Positions 22,518-33,099 of a stretch of DNA of 64,000 nucleotides are shown here, one piece after another. The notes beneath the pieces were generated by a model. That model was not told where the DNA came from. It searched no databases and saw only the letters and a list, made by a program, of their open reading frames with translations. Positions within the stretch are counted from its first letter, which is position 1; the number at the start of each line of letters is the position of its first letter. A program made the translations under genes and the position numbers. The DNA is from Stichopus chloronotus (Eukaryota; Echinodermata; Holothuroidea; Aspidochirotida; Stichopodidae): assembly GCA_021234535.1 (NCBI GenBank), contig CM037833.1, positions 2,982,397 through 3,046,396 on the forward strand, given 5' to 3'.

Positions 22518-24240
22518 ATACTGTCACTGAAAAGTGATTCATCACACCCTTGTATAAATTGGTTCATAGGTCGGGATCTGATTCTTAAAAGTGATGTTGC
22601 ATCCCCCTCCAAAAAAAAAAACCAAGGAGATTCTACCAGCTCTCTGCAAAGTCATATTTTGACATAGCCCTGTATTCCTAAATACAGTAAAATTGCTCAT
22701 TCACTGACATTCATTTAAACAGTAAACTTCCACTCTGGCTGGTTAAACAGTAAGGAAAATCTCTTTACACTTTAACAGCACAAAATCTTTCTTACTGGTC
22801 GTTACGTTTACATCAGTTCCTCCCACAGGTGTCTTACCTCCAACTGAAGAAAGAAATAATGCTTCACTGTGTCATTTGTCTCGTTCGGTATTGTAACTAC
22901 GTCATTTCATTTATTTTGATTTATCACAACACAAATTTGACCATGCTCCAGCCGCTCACCGTCGGAACTCTCGCACATGCCTAGTCCCCCGGGATGTCAT
23001 AATATCCTACTTACATTGACGCTGTACGCTACTGCTACTAAATTTAGGTTGATTTGTTGTCTGAAAAATTGTGAAAATTTCGAAGCCTGGTCTTCCTTTT
23101 CCTTTTCTTCCAGCAGCAGGTTCCACTTCGAATTCCATCCATCACAGCCGTCGTAGTACTCCCATCTCGAACTTCTTCGATGTGCATGGGGCATTGGCCT
23201 ACGCTGTCCACTGCCTCTGCTTTTTCACCAGCAAAAAACCTCCGATGTAGGCCTAATTTTATAACACCTTGGTCTCCTTGGGAAAACATCAAATTCTCTT
23301 TCCTGGTAGCCTTTTAGGCTACAACTCGTAAATGTTGTTGACGGTATCTGTCGCACTAACGTTATGGGTAGGCTGTGAAAACAGGGTAGTCTGTTGGGCA
23401 TAAACAGTAGATTATTGCGAGAGCCTCTGTATATTATTGTACACGGTGACCCACATGGATGCACATTCACTATGTAATGCAACACGTTCATACAAGAAGT
23501 GTTTACTTCACAGCAACTGTTCTAAAGTTATAAGAGACCTCGTTCAGAAAATATTGTTTACGAGATCGTGCTTATTCGTCAAGAAAATAACACGGACGCA
23601 ACTTAAATTTAAAGGAGGTGTATGGTACAACCATTCTCTCATGATTATTCATTGCGCTTGTGCCTTGGGGTAACCACGAATATGCGTCACTTGCTGGATT
23701 CGGAAATGAAGGTCAAACCCTAAATGTCCAGATTGCAGGGGGACAGAATCTGTAAGGAGACAAGGTACTTAAAATTTATGAATGATATTCAGTATATATT
23801 GGCTTGTCTAATTTGTTTGTTTGTAAAATTATGAATGTTCTTACTGTTACGGATATTCATGTAATAATTAATGTGATGACAGCGTCCGCTGGGTACCTGA
23901 TGCAACCTTTACTTACAGTCTCTGGTAAGCCAAAACCAGTCAAGGTGAAGCTGTACAAATACATTTCTGAGAGGAAGATATTGTAAGCACATTCTGATCA
24001 ACATACCATGACTGCCTTGATTTTATATTCAGCATCAATTGTTAGTTACTGGTACTGGTCAGGTAGCACTTCAGTCTGATCCTTCTATCTTTTGGTTTCT
24101 TGCCATTTGATGATCTGATCAATTCAGATTTGTGGCCTTGTGATAACCTCTACTTCAAGTTGGACAGTACCTATACATCCACTGCAATATGATATAAAAT
24201 GACAAACCTGTTGGAATAATTGCATTGAATAAAGTCAAAC
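22518..24240. other. Non-coding flank, no confident gene
   Basis: AT-rich sequence between Gypsy-1 and the next repeat cluster. A 65-codon minus frame at 22997-23194 and other short frames lack domains or splice support. Confidence 0.45.
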
Positions 24241-24296
24241 ACAACCTCGTAAGAAGAATACAAGTGTACATAGGGACCAAAAGGGAGTAAGAGATG

Positions 24297-24314
24297 TGAC
24301 GTCATATGACGTCA
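24297..24314. promoter_or_regulatory. Tandem CRE-like palindromes
   Basis: Two TGACGTCA octamers separated by TA (24297-24304 and 24307-24314). This is the consensus site for CREB/ATF-type bZIP factors. No adjacent gene start is evident, so function is unproven. Confidence 0.4.
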
Positions 24315-24808
24315 TGGTCAAGACGTATAGTTCCGAAAAGGGATTAAGTCTCATGAGATCACCGAGAAACACCTGGCATGGAAAAAATTCGATTAGAAGT
24401 AGTTAAAGAAAGGAAAAATAAAAACTAAAAAGTAAAAATACAAACACTTGAAGAAAATCCGATTAGATGTAGGCAAAGTTGATGTAAAGAAAAACAAAAC
24501 AATTAAAAAGCAGACACCCGTATCCTTCAGATCGTTGTCATTGTCAAGAGCTGATGAGTTTACTGGAGTTTTTAAAGGAAGATCTTTAAAGTACTTATTT
24601 TAAAGAAAATCATAAGAAAAATAAATTGATGTCACGACTATCGACTCAATAATATTAATTAACGCGGGCTTTGTAAATTGATGATCATGCAGACCCTCTC
24701 TTAGAGCGAACGGATCAATTACTTTCTCTCTCTCCTTCTTGTTTTGTGTATATACGTTGTTATATGTAGACTTCAAAACTTTCACTATAGGAATAGTTAT
24801 ACTTGATA

Positions 24809-24816
24809 ACGTCTGC
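24809..24816. repeat. Target-site duplication of LINE copy A (left)
   Basis: ACGTCTGC, repeated at 26356-26363 on the other side of the LINE. Confidence 0.75.
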
Positions 24817-24982
24817 GTAAAAACGGCACAGAAACAAAACAAATACAAACTCAAACCGGCTCAGGAACAGCAAAAACGCGAACTATTTACACACTACCAA
24901 ATGAAACAAAATTATGTTCCCTACAGTAATAGAACCACACAAATACAGTATATGTACATATGAACAAGAAGCACAAAAAAAA

Positions 24983-25651
24983 TTACAACTTCAATACCAA
25001 CCGGTCCGCCCGCACCGAAGCAATTGGACCCCACCGTCTACCAAACGTAGACCTAGAGTAACGAACGAAGTCTGACTCAACCCTCAACCTAACCTCCGCC
25101 TTCAACGATGCCAAGACGACGTCCGCAGGTCGCCCCTCACCCCTAAATACAATATTACAACGGTCTCTCCATACGGCCAGTTTTATGGAGGCGGATACAA
25201 AGCTAAGTATCTCGCGAACACTTGTGTTGCACAATGGGGGAGAGAGACCATACAAAACGTAGTCCCGGCTGACCGTCCATGTGTTACAAAACGTGAGGCG
25301 ATCAGTCAGGACTTGAAACCAATCCCAAAGGAGGGCCACAAAGTCACAATGCCAAAACACATGTGGAACACTCTCCCATCTTGTACATCCATAGCGGGGG
25401 CAAATGCCATCTCCAAGACGCCACCGATGGCGCTTGAGGTTGGTTACAATGGCGTCATGTGCAATTCGCCACAACAGGTCTCGCCGGCGAAAGTCAAGTG
25501 ACCTGCTGTGAACTACACTCCACACTTCCGGCCCCGAAGCATAGTCGGTTGGATGGACCTGGCCGACCAATTCATCAAAAATAGCGACATTGGGTCCCCG
25601 CACTGGATTGCGAGACGTCCCCCGCGGATGACATAATACGGAGAGTGTCCC
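24983..25651 (-). CDS. LINE copy A C-terminal zinc-binding region (zf-RVT type)
   Basis: 206-codon frame ending at TAA/TAG near 24983. It holds a Cys/His cluster, CPRYGCTRW then HVFWHC, typical of the zinc-binding domain at the end of many LINE ORF2 proteins, followed by a conserved FVSASIKLAVWRDRCNIVF segment. It is nearly identical to the frame at 48004-48549, which confirms it as repeat-encoded. Confidence 0.75.
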   Translation of the reverse strand, partial: GTLSVLCHPRGTSRNPVRGPNVAIFDELVGQVHPTDYASGPEVWSVVHSRSLDFRRRDLLWRIAHDAIVTNLKRHRWRLGDGICPRYGCTRWESVPHVFWHCDFVALLWDWFQVLTDRLTFCNTWTVSRDYVLYGLSPPLCNTSVREILSFVSASIKLAVWRDRCNIVFRGEGRPADVVLASLKAEVRLRVESDFVRYSRSTFGRRWGPIASVRADRLVLKL

Positions 25652-26345
25652 TCATGTGTGCACAAGGCCCAATCCCCCACTCCTAAGGTCCTGATACACT
25701 ACCCTTCTTTTGACCAACTCCGTCTTCCCTGACCATAAAAAACTAAACACGGCCCTCTCGAGTCCAGCCAGGACACCATCTGGAGCAACCAGAACAGTGC
25801 CCGGGTACCACAAGAGAGGGTAAACGAAACGATTGATAACAGTAATCTTCCTCAACAGGCCAATGTAGCGATCCCTGAAGTCCTCCAACCTAGCCTCCAC
25901 CAGGTCCACTTTCTCATTTCAGGTGACTCCGGCGAACCATAACCAAACCATATACCATTAATTTTTATTGCGCCATCCACCCACGATGCCGCGAAGGGCA
26001 GTTGTCTATATCGCCACCCACCTAGACGAAGTCCTTTGGTCTTTGTTGGGTTCATTCTGGCACCTGTTGCTCTTTGAAAGGTAGCCAGCGTTCCAGTAAG
26101 GGTTCTGAAGGAGGCCACGTCAGAGACTACGCAAGTGACGTCATCAGCGTACTGAAGGCACTTGACCTCAGATCCACCAGGAATATTGAACGGACGAAAC
26201 AAAGGGTCGACTTGAAAGGCTCTTACAAGGGATTCACTAAACAAAACATAGAGGAGAGGTGAGAGGGGACATCCTTGTCGTACCCCGCGCTGGACTCTGA
26301 AGGTGTCCGATGAAAAGCCATTCACAATAACACAACCGCTTACCG
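25652..26345 (-). pseudogene. LINE copy A reverse transcriptase (palm to thumb)
   Basis: Contains GVRQGCPLSPLLYVL and LQYADDVTCVV, the RT core motifs of non-LTR elements with the catalytic ADD. A frame change occurs between 25909 and 25852, and a TGA at 25652-25654 separates it from the downstream C-terminal region in the same frame. The N-terminal endonuclease is missing because the copy is 5'-truncated. Confidence 0.8.
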
Positions 26346-26382
26346 CTTACGAAACACGTCTGCACTCCACGACGGCCTGTTA

Positions 26383-26594
26383 GTGAACAGTAACTTATTA
26401 GAAGACAAAATAGACCCTGTGACTGAAACGATCCAGACCACTTCATCGTTGGAAGAGCATAACGAAATTATAAGGTGTCAGGAGAACCTAAGCGAAGTAC
26501 AGCGAGAAATGTTGTTTGAAAGAACGTGTTGGTTGGCAACGAGTGGTTCGCCGGTAACCTTGCGTGGGGAAGACCAGATGATGGTAAGTAAAAC
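26383..26594 (+). CDS. Unrecognised exon-like ORF
   Basis: Open frame encoding about 70 acidic residues (for example EEHNEIIRCQENLSEVQREM), ending at a consensus donor ATGATG/GTAAGTAA at 26583-26588. It lies just outside LINE copy A, whose empty site would join it to sequence at 24808. A second open stretch at 26720-26957 (FEEMLLEWLVISHPNDHQLP and on) may belong to the same transcript, but no acceptor in the right phase was found. It could be a Polinton left-end gene or a host exon. Confidence 0.3.
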
Positions 26595-27368
26595 ATATTC
26601 AAAAAAAGTTTGTGTACGTATGTATGTCGTGTGTGTGTGACTATTTATGTGATAACGAAGTTAAAGCTTAGTTAAGATAAATTGACTTCAGTGTATTGAA
26701 AAGTATCAATAAGATTTTATTTTTCCGTTTCTATGCACAATGGGTAGAGCAAATGATTGGTCAAACAGAACTGAATGAATTTGAAGAAATGCTTTTGGAA
26801 TGGCTTGTCATCAGTCATCCCAATGATCACCAGTTACCACTGGGGCAGTCTCCACGGTATGGCATAGAGACAGTGTCAGATGACCCACAAATCAGATCCA
26901 AAGAAATACTTTTGTTAAAACCAAGGGGAGAGGGATTCTCCCTCGTGGTCTTTTGGTAGATTGTAGTGAAGAGAAAAAGGAGAAAGCCTTACTTTCAAGT
27001 GGTAAAACGAAACCTTCATTTGTGAACACCTGCGAAGCGTGTTAGAAGTACTTATACGAAGAAAAACATAAAATACAGATGTCAGGACTTCTGGCTAGAT
27101 TCGATTGATAGAAACGTCAATTATGACCGTTCACTGTTACTTCTAATCCGCCTAGGAGTGTATCCGTGAGAGATCCCATTTACATCCCTTGGAAGCTCAT
27201 TCTACTTTCGAATCTCAAACGAACATCTTATCACCCTACTCTCTGACTCGTTGACGTTATCGTTGAAATACGGTTCACTGCAACGCTTGTCTTAATTTTT
27301 CTTGAAATGGACAACTACTGCATTTACTACGATGGCTGGAAACATGTCTACCAAACTGCGAAGAGTTA

Positions 27369-28058
27369 ATGCAGTGTCAAAAAGGCAAAATTAGACGAGG
27401 ACGACTCTGTGGTGAAAATGCACAGCCTTGTTGGCCGAACACTGAAGGATTGTTGGAACAAACTAACTTTAATGTGTCTCCGCTGGATAAAGATGTTCCA
27501 ACTGACACAGTGAGTAGTCCTCCTCCTCCTCATCAGTTCACATTAGAAGGAAAGAGAAAGGTCTCCGTAAAGATTTTGAAAAACATTGTTTACGTATGTC
27601 TGAGAGAGTTCTATCAACAGCCAGGAAGTGAACATTGGCATGCCGGTGAGAAAGATCTGAACTTAAAAATAAACGAATGGGAGAAAGTGTTGCTGTTTGC
27701 ACCCAAAATAAATCAGCTGTTGTCAACATGCGCGGACGGTCTGTCTCAAGAGGAGCGCATTTTCTCTCTGCAACCCGAGTATAACAATTCAGATTTTAAC
27801 GGACACTCCCGCAAAATGAAAATGATGAGCTATTGATTTCTCAAAGGAATATCCTACGTTATTCTACGTATCCATGTTCAGTACCACGCTGGTGGAAAAT
27901 TTTATCCCACTGAAAGAGGGATTCATCTCTCTGACAATCAATGGAAAAAACTGCTAAGTCTATCTTATCCCATAAACGACTCCATAAGTAAACTTTACGA
28001 CGAAGTGCAACAATCTTTGGAAGACAGTGAAAGTGATACCAGTGAGGGAGAAAACTAA
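27369..28058 (+). pseudogene. Polinton protein with two PC4-like domains
   Basis: One frame of 229 codons broken by a single TGA at 27834-27836. First domain (about residues 60-105): VYVCLREFYQQPGSEHWHAG then LKINEWEKVL. Second domain, after the stop: YVILRIHVQYHAGGKFYPT then GIHLSDNQWKKLL. Both follow the PC4/p15 pattern (beta strands, Gly-rich turn, G-x-x-L-x-x-x-QW helix). PC4 proteins bind single-stranded DNA and assist transcription; adintoviruses and Polintons often encode one. The tail is acidic, DSESDTSEGEN. The following ORF begins at the overlapping ATG (TAATG at 28056-28060), as in compact viral gene blocks. Confidence 0.65.
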
Positions 28059-28600
28059 TGTCTGTTCGTTTTCATGAATTGTCATCCTCAGACTGTCAAG
28101 AACTCTTTAGTCGAAGCTTGGTTGGAGACAACGGAAAAAGAGACCCCATCGGATGCTCAGGCTCCCTGTACCTCAAACCCGCAGAAAGCAATAGTAAGCA
28201 AAAGACATTTATCTTGTCGTCTCTTACCGAAAGGATGTAAGCCTAAAAAGCTATTTAAGGGCTCGTCTTCGTGATCAGCTCGTTCGGAGAAATCTTCTCA
28301 GGTGAAGAGAAAATGCCTGCTTCGCAAGTGCGCAGAGGACACCATCTTCTCATTTTTGTGAAGTGGAATTAGAAAACTTTGCTCTGAACATTGCTATGGA
28401 TGTGAGGTTGACCACCCTAGTCAGCCCCAACATGATTGGTGCCTCATCGCATCCGAGGAAGAAAAATTGGATGCATTTTTGGAAGGAGTTTTTCTTACCA
28501 TGGACCATGATATTGTTTGAAAAAGAACTCAGTAATTTACATCAAGTTTTGTCAATTCCCACTATTTTTTCGAGAAACTTTATGACGACGTATACGAGAC
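28058..28600 (+). pseudogene. Polinton conserved Cys/His ORF, frame-broken
   Basis: Coding signal moves between frames. The best piece, from about 28371 to 28540, has HCYGCEVDHPSQPQHDWC then an acidic helix and FLTMDHDIV. Cys/His spacing (CX2C...HPSQ..H..C) is that of a putative zinc site recurring next to integrase in Polinton-like elements (recollection of the family, not computed). Several stops separate the pieces. Function unknown. Confidence 0.45.
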
Positions 28601-28980
28601 CCCCCCCTCCTTCGTCTTTCAGTGAGCTGCATGTATGCAGTGTTACTATCGTTATTTCTATTATTGTACTTACCCATAACTTGTAGTTAAACGCCTGCGC
28701 CAAGATTTGATGAATTGTTTCTTTCGTGTCAGAGTAAATATTTCACTTGATTTATTCCATTTTTCACTTAAATGAAATTAGCCTTGTCAGATTTACCTTT
28801 ATTATCGTAATAATCACTATGGACGGCATTAATTTACGTTCAGACTTTTTAATTTAAGACTTACGTTAAGACTTTAATTTAATTTGTTATAGTTGTACAC
28901 GTTTAGTGTAGAATTTTTCTTTTCAGTAATTCAAGTACTTTCTAATCATTTTCACACCATCAGTTACCTTGTAGATTTTA
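28600..28980. other. No gene seen
   Basis: AT-rich gap between the Cys/His ORF and the integrase remnant. Nothing recognisable. Confidence 0.5.
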
Positions 28981-28984
28981 TGAA

Positions 28985-29354
28985 CGAGGATGGAAGTAAA
29001 ACAGATTGAAATGATTGCATCTTCACTTACCCCTGGCAGATCATCTTGAAAACATGGGAGATACTAGTGATACTTTTTTGAGTAAAATCTATTATGACCT
29101 TTCGCATCCAGCCAGCTTCGGGGGGGGGGAGGTTAAGAAACTTTATAGTGAGGTTAAAAAAGATGAGAATGGTTGACCGGACAAAATGCATACACCCTTC
29201 ATAAGCCCATTAGGAAAACTTTCCCCAGAAACTGAGTGCTTGTAAATGCAATTGATCACCAGTGGGAAATGGATTTAGCTGATTTAAGTTCTTTGTCGAA
29301 ATATAATAAAGGATACAAATTTTTATTGACTTGCATAGATGTTTTGTCAAAATA
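28985..29354 (+). pseudogene. Polinton integrase, N-terminal half, truncated
   Basis: Retrovirus-like integrase remnant. One frame has IYYDLSHPASFGG up to a run of ten G residues (29111-29120) where the frame changes. The other has VNAIDHQWEMDLADL then YKFLLTCIDVLSK, the first catalytic Asp region of the DDE core. The gene stops abruptly at about 29354 where copia sequence begins, so the second and third acidic motifs are gone. Polinton integrases join element ends to host DNA; this copy cannot. Confidence 0.7.
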
Positions 29355-29518
29355 AATCAGGAAGAAGAAGTACACCTACTGAACTCAAGGTAGAGTTCCC
29401 AGAGGGAGGTACAGTTGAGAATGAGTCACTTTACAGAGAAATGATTGGCTCGTTAATCTATGCAATGGTCTGCACCAGACCTGATCTTTGTTGAGTAGTT
29501 ACGAAATTATCACAATAC

Positions 29519-30100
29519 TTGTCCAAACCAACTGCAGAACACCATACTTGTGCCAAACATGTGCTAAGATATATTAAAGGCACTTTAGATCACAGTCTAT
29601 ATTTTCCTAAGTTAGAAGAAGGTCTAAAGTTAGTTGGTTATTGCGATGCCGACTGGGGCTCTTCTGAGGATAGGAAGAGTACAACCGGTTACTGTTTTTC
29701 CTTAGCTGATAACTCAGCACCAATATCGTGGAAGTCTAGAAAGCAACAAACTGTTGCACTTTCGTTATGTGAGGCAGAATATGTCTCATTAGCTGCGGCA
29801 ACCCAAGAAGCTTTGTCGCTACTTCAGCTACTAAAAGATGTAGACAAACATTCAGAATATGAAAGTTGTGTTCTGTATGGGGACAACCAGGGAGCTCTAG
29901 CTCTTGCCAAGAATCCAATATGTCATAACAGGACTAAACACGTTGACATAAAATACCATTTTGTAAGATCCCAAGTTCAGAGTGGAAAGATTGAATTAGT
30001 GTATGTGCCTACAGAACACAATGTAGCTGACATTTTTCCTAAACCTTTAAGTAAGAGCAAGTACAAGCACTTTAAGCCTCTGCTTTTTGGAATTTCATAA
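29519..30100 (+). CDS. Copia Pol C-terminal, RNase H
   Basis: 193 codons to TAA. Motifs: YCDADWGSSEDRKSTTGYCF (RNase H active-site Asp), VALSLCEAEYVSL (catalytic Glu), LYGDNQGALALAKNP (Asp), and RTKHVDIKYHFVR then ADIFPKPL at the end. In-frame sequence upstream to 29400 (SLIYAMVCTRPDL) belongs to the same domain but has a TGA near 29493. Confidence 0.85.
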   Translation: MSKPTAEHHTCAKHVLRYIKGTLDHSLYFPKLEEGLKLVGYCDADWGSSEDRKSTTGYCFSLADNSAPISWKSRKQQTVALSLCEAEYVSLAAATQEALSLLQLLKDVDKHSEYESCVLYGDNQGALALAKNPICHNRTKHVDIKYHFVRSQVQSGKIELVYVPTEHNVADIFPKPLSKSKYKHFKPLLFGIS

Positions 30101-30169
30101 ACTTTTTTTTATATGTGCATCAAACTGTGTTAAAACTCTGTTAGTGATGCATTTTAGTTCAAGTGGGGG

Positions 30170-30467
30170 TGTTGAGTGTGAACTGCAATGCTTCACCAAA
30201 GCTACCGTAAATAGGCGGGACTATAAGTTAAGGGTCACCGATGGAATGTTCTCGTGCTCCACGTATGCTCATTATGCACTGTACGTATATCGTAGGATAC
30301 TGTATCATATGTAGTACTATTGTATGTAGTGTGCATTGTGCAACGGAACAACGCCATGTGATTTCAGGGAGAGAGAGAGTTATACTCGTTCGTTGTATCA
30401 AGAGAAGTAAAATAAACCTCATTTGCTCAAGTAAGACGAACGATTGTCTTAATCATTTAATCCTACA
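30170..30467 (+). repeat. Copia 3' LTR
   Basis: 298 bp from TGTTGAGTG, preceded by the polypurine tract AAGTGGGGG, to CCTACA. TG...CA ends. It contains AATAAA near 30409 as a likely polyadenylation signal. Confidence 0.7.
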
Positions 30468-30469
30468 TC

Positions 30470-30688
30470 ATGTCTTTAGCCGATCAGTCTACAAAAGCAA
30501 AGCATATCTCCACCATCAGGATAGATATAAGGACTGATCTCGGGGACACAGTGCCATTTGAACACGGAAAAGTGATCGCAAAAACTACATTTTCAGCAGA
30601 ACAGATCCCCATTTGTTGTTATTTTCACGATGTCAGCCGTAGAGAATTACTACCTACATCAAGTTGGTCACGGTGTTCCTGTATTTAA
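30470..30688 (+). CDS. Small Polinton ORF, unknown
   Basis: 72 codons starting right after the copia LTR, ending TAA/TAG at 30688. It contains TVPFEHGKVIAKTTFSAEQ. I cannot assign it. It overlaps the start of the core-like ORF at 30630 in another frame, as in compact viral genomes. It may be the remnant of a gene truncated by the copia event. Confidence 0.3.
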   Translation: MSLADQSTKAKHISTIRIDIRTDLGDTVPFEHGKVIAKTTFSAEQIPICCYFHDVSRRELLPTSSWSRCSCI

Positions 30689-31368
30689 AGGTTATCCTTA
30701 TCAAAAGGGACATGGACTAGGCGGTATTTTGGCAGGCCTTGCTCGAAGTGCATGAAACGGCACAGAAACAAAACTCAAACCGGCTCAGGAAAAGCAAAAC
30801 GTGAACTATTTACACACTACCAAAGGAAACAGAAAATTATGTTCATTAGAATAATAGAACCACACAAATCAGTATATACATATCATACAGGACCTCCCAA
30901 AAATTACAAATTCAGTACCACCCGGTCCGCCCGCACCCTAGCAAGTGGACCCCACCGTCTACCAAACGTAGATCTAGACAAACGTTCAAAGTCTAACTCA
31001 ACCCGCAACCTGACCTCCGCCCTCACGCCGCCCCTCTCCCCTAAATACAATGTTACAACGGTCCCTCCATAAGGCCAACGTTATCAAAGCCGATACAAAG
31101 GTAAGTATTTCGCGAACACATGTGGTGCACAACGCAGGAGAGAGACCATATAAAACGTAATCCTGGCTGACCGCCCATGAGATAGTCAATCATGGGGAAA
31201 ACGTCAGGGGGAAACGTCGCCTCGGTCAAACAGGTCAACGTATGACAGCATGTGCTGAAAGGAAATCGCTCCAGATCCAAACCTTTAAAAAGAAAAGCTT
31301 CGGTGAAAAACGTCAGAAGACAACGTGTCAAGCGAGCGAGAAGGTCTCTGGATATATTTGATGCTTAA
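30630..31368 (+). pseudogene. Polinton small basic core-like (pX-like) protein, split by LINE
   Basis: Starts ATG 30630 with YYLHQVGHGVPVFKGYPYQK then GHGLGGILAGLA, a Gly-rich hydrophobic segment. It is cut at about 30754 by LINE copy C. After the LINE (from about 31178) a strongly basic tail continues, with KPLKRKASVKNVRRQRVKR and a C-terminal SLDIFDA before TAA 31366. The layout (aromatic N terminus, Gly-rich hydrophobic patch, basic tail, position just before the capsid gene) is that of the core/membrane-active small protein of adintoviruses. The capsid ATG is 8 nt downstream. The assignment is by pattern and position. Confidence 0.5.
30755..31177 (-). mobile_element. LINE copy C, strongly 5'-truncated
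   Basis: About 420 bp matching the 3' end of LINE copies A and B: VSQDYVLYGLSP and LALWRDRCNIVFRGEGR in the minus frame, then the shared 3' UTR (GGTCCGCCCGCACC complement side, CTCAAACCGGCTCAGG, ACGGCACAG). It interrupts the core-like gene. Flanks share only CATG, so no clear target duplication. Confidence 0.75.
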
Positions 31369-31375
31369 CTGGAAA

Positions 31376-32675
31376 ATGGCTCTACTACACGATACGTCAT
31401 GTGAATGTACGAAATCCGAACTGGATCTGTTTACAGTGCCCCCCATCCAAACGAGTATTATGAAAGGAAACTGGATACAGTATCATCCCCTCACCAACAT
31501 CACCGACTCCGGTCCCATTCAGTTTACAGTACAAGGATCTATTGATAACTACATTTACCTTTCTCAAGCACTTCATGTCAGGGCTAAATTTGTTCAGGTA
31601 CTGGAGACGATCTCGATAACGAGGCGAATGTTGGTCCGACAAATCTGATGTTGCAGCCTTTATTTTCGGAAGTAGACGTGTCACTCAACGATCGCTTGGT
31701 GACTCCTTCCACTAATACCTACCCGTACCGTGCTATGCTAGAAACCCTGCTTGCATACGGACCTGATGCGAAGGAATCTCATCTGACTGGAAGTCCCTTT
31801 TACAAAGACACTGCTGGTAAAATGGACTCATGTAACCCCAACGCTGTGGCAGACGTGGTTAATGACTGTTTGAAAGCGAGATACCAGTACACAAAAAGCA
31901 GTAAAATTGTTGACCTGATTGGACCGATCCATTGCGATTTATTTTTTCAAGAAAAAATTCTTCAAGGGGGTGTGGAAATTAAACTGGAGCTACACAGAAG
32001 TAAAAACGAATTTTGTCTTCTGTCAAGCCAAGCTAACGCAGACTTTAAAGTGCGCATCGAAGAAGCATCAATTTTTATGCGTCACGTTAAGGTTCATCCC
32101 CAGGTTGCATTGGGAAATGCAAAAGGCTTAGAGTGAGGTACGGCTAAATATCCTATTCGAAGAGCTGAGGTACCATCCTTTCAATCCCCAGGGGAGTTTC
32201 ACAAGAGAGTTTGTTTGCTTTTAGGAAACCTTCCTAAACGATTGGTGGTTGGATGTGTCGATTCGGAGGCATTTAATGGCGCATACAATAAAAATCCAAC
32301 TTTCATCACCACGATTTAAACTTTATGGCATTGTATATTGACGGAGAACAGCTACCATGGAAACCGTTGCGTCCAAATTTTGGAGATGACCATTACATCA
32401 TGGCTTACCAGACCTTGTTTTCGGGGTTAAATACCATGTGTAGCGATAGAGGCAATCATATTGACCGTTACGATTATGCCCATGAATACACATTGTACGC
32501 GTTTGACATGTTCCCAGATCAAGCTAACGGCGGGCATTTCAATCTACGTAAAAACGGTAACGTGAGATTAGAGATGCAATTTGACCATGCCTTGGTGAGA
32601 ACTGTACATGTGCAGAGTACGACGCCATTGTGGAATAGACAAAACACGGAACGTGTTCATCGACGTCTGAGGTAA
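31376..32675 (+). pseudogene. Polinton major capsid protein, frame-broken
   Basis: Begins MALLHD at 31376 and runs about 430 codons in three pieces. Recognisable segments: DLFTVPPIQTSI, FTVQGSIDNYIYL, then after a one-base shift near 31600 LFSEVDVSLNDRLV and NTYPYRAMLETLL. Next are LIGPIHCDLFFQE and ASIFMRHVKVHP; then a TGA at about 32134 and a further shift; then MALYIDGEQLPW and LYAFDMFPDQ. This is the widespread invertebrate F54H12.2-type family, identified as the Polinton capsid (double jelly-roll fold by family knowledge). Near the end the frame drifts again. AATAAA follows at 32820. Confidence 0.75.
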
Positions 32676-33099
32676 AATTCAGCATGAATACTACACCGGG
32701 CATTTCCACAATAAAAAGGTACATATTGTGTACTAAAGTTTGCATAGACAAAAAAACTGTATCAGTTTTTGCATTGAGGTGAATGTGTTATTTATCAACT
32801 CTGTAAAACCCCAAAACATAATAAAGACAACATTACCTGATTTGCATTCTGTGTTTTTATTTATTTAGTGAAAAAAAAAACCCAACCCTCCCCTCTTCAC
32901 AAAGGTTATTTGTGACATGCCAACATGTAAGCAGATTCAAATGTTCATAGTATGGGGGTCACTGTCCCAGTTGACAGATTTTCTATAGAGGGTTGCAAAG
33001 CACTGATAAAATGTCACACTTTGATCATTTTCTTCCCCAAATGTATCAGTTCAATGTCGTTTAGAAACAACTTTTGGGTCGATGTAACGACGTAACTTT
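32676..33099. other. 3' flank of capsid gene and left edge of inserted DNA transposon
   Basis: Contains AATAAA at 32820-32825 and a poly-A/C tract near 32870. The transition from Polinton to inserted element lies here but cannot be placed exactly. Confidence 0.4.

Larger units (their letters stand above)
24817..26355 (-). mobile_element. LINE (non-LTR retrotransposon), 5'-truncated, copy A
   Basis: Minus-strand insertion bounded by the direct repeat ACGTCTGC at 24809-24816 and 26356-26363, a target-site duplication. It keeps the second half of the reverse transcriptase ORF and the 3' UTR, ending in TTTGTTTCTGTGCCG. The same 3' end occurs at 30755-31177 and 47998-48725. 5' truncation is usual for target-primed reverse transcription. 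Confidence 0.85.
29355..30467 (+). mobile_element. Ty1/copia retrotransposon 3' fragment with LTR
   Basis: Begins abruptly inside the integrase and contains the end of pol (RNase H), a polypurine tract and one LTR. RNase H is the last pol domain and no integrase follows it, which is copia order. The 5' part is missing; a deletion or truncated insertion must have removed it together with the rest of the Polinton integrase. Confidence 0.8.

Noticed and set aside
22997..23292. Two overlapping minus-strand ORFs (65 and 82 codons)
   Set aside because: No domain, no consistent splice sites and overlapping frames; likely chance.
24400..24470. GATTAGAAGTAG-like words as Polinton terminal inverted repeats (with CTTCTAATCCG near 27140)
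   Set aside because: The match is about ten bases and not at a defined end; no matching copy was found near 49-50 kb.
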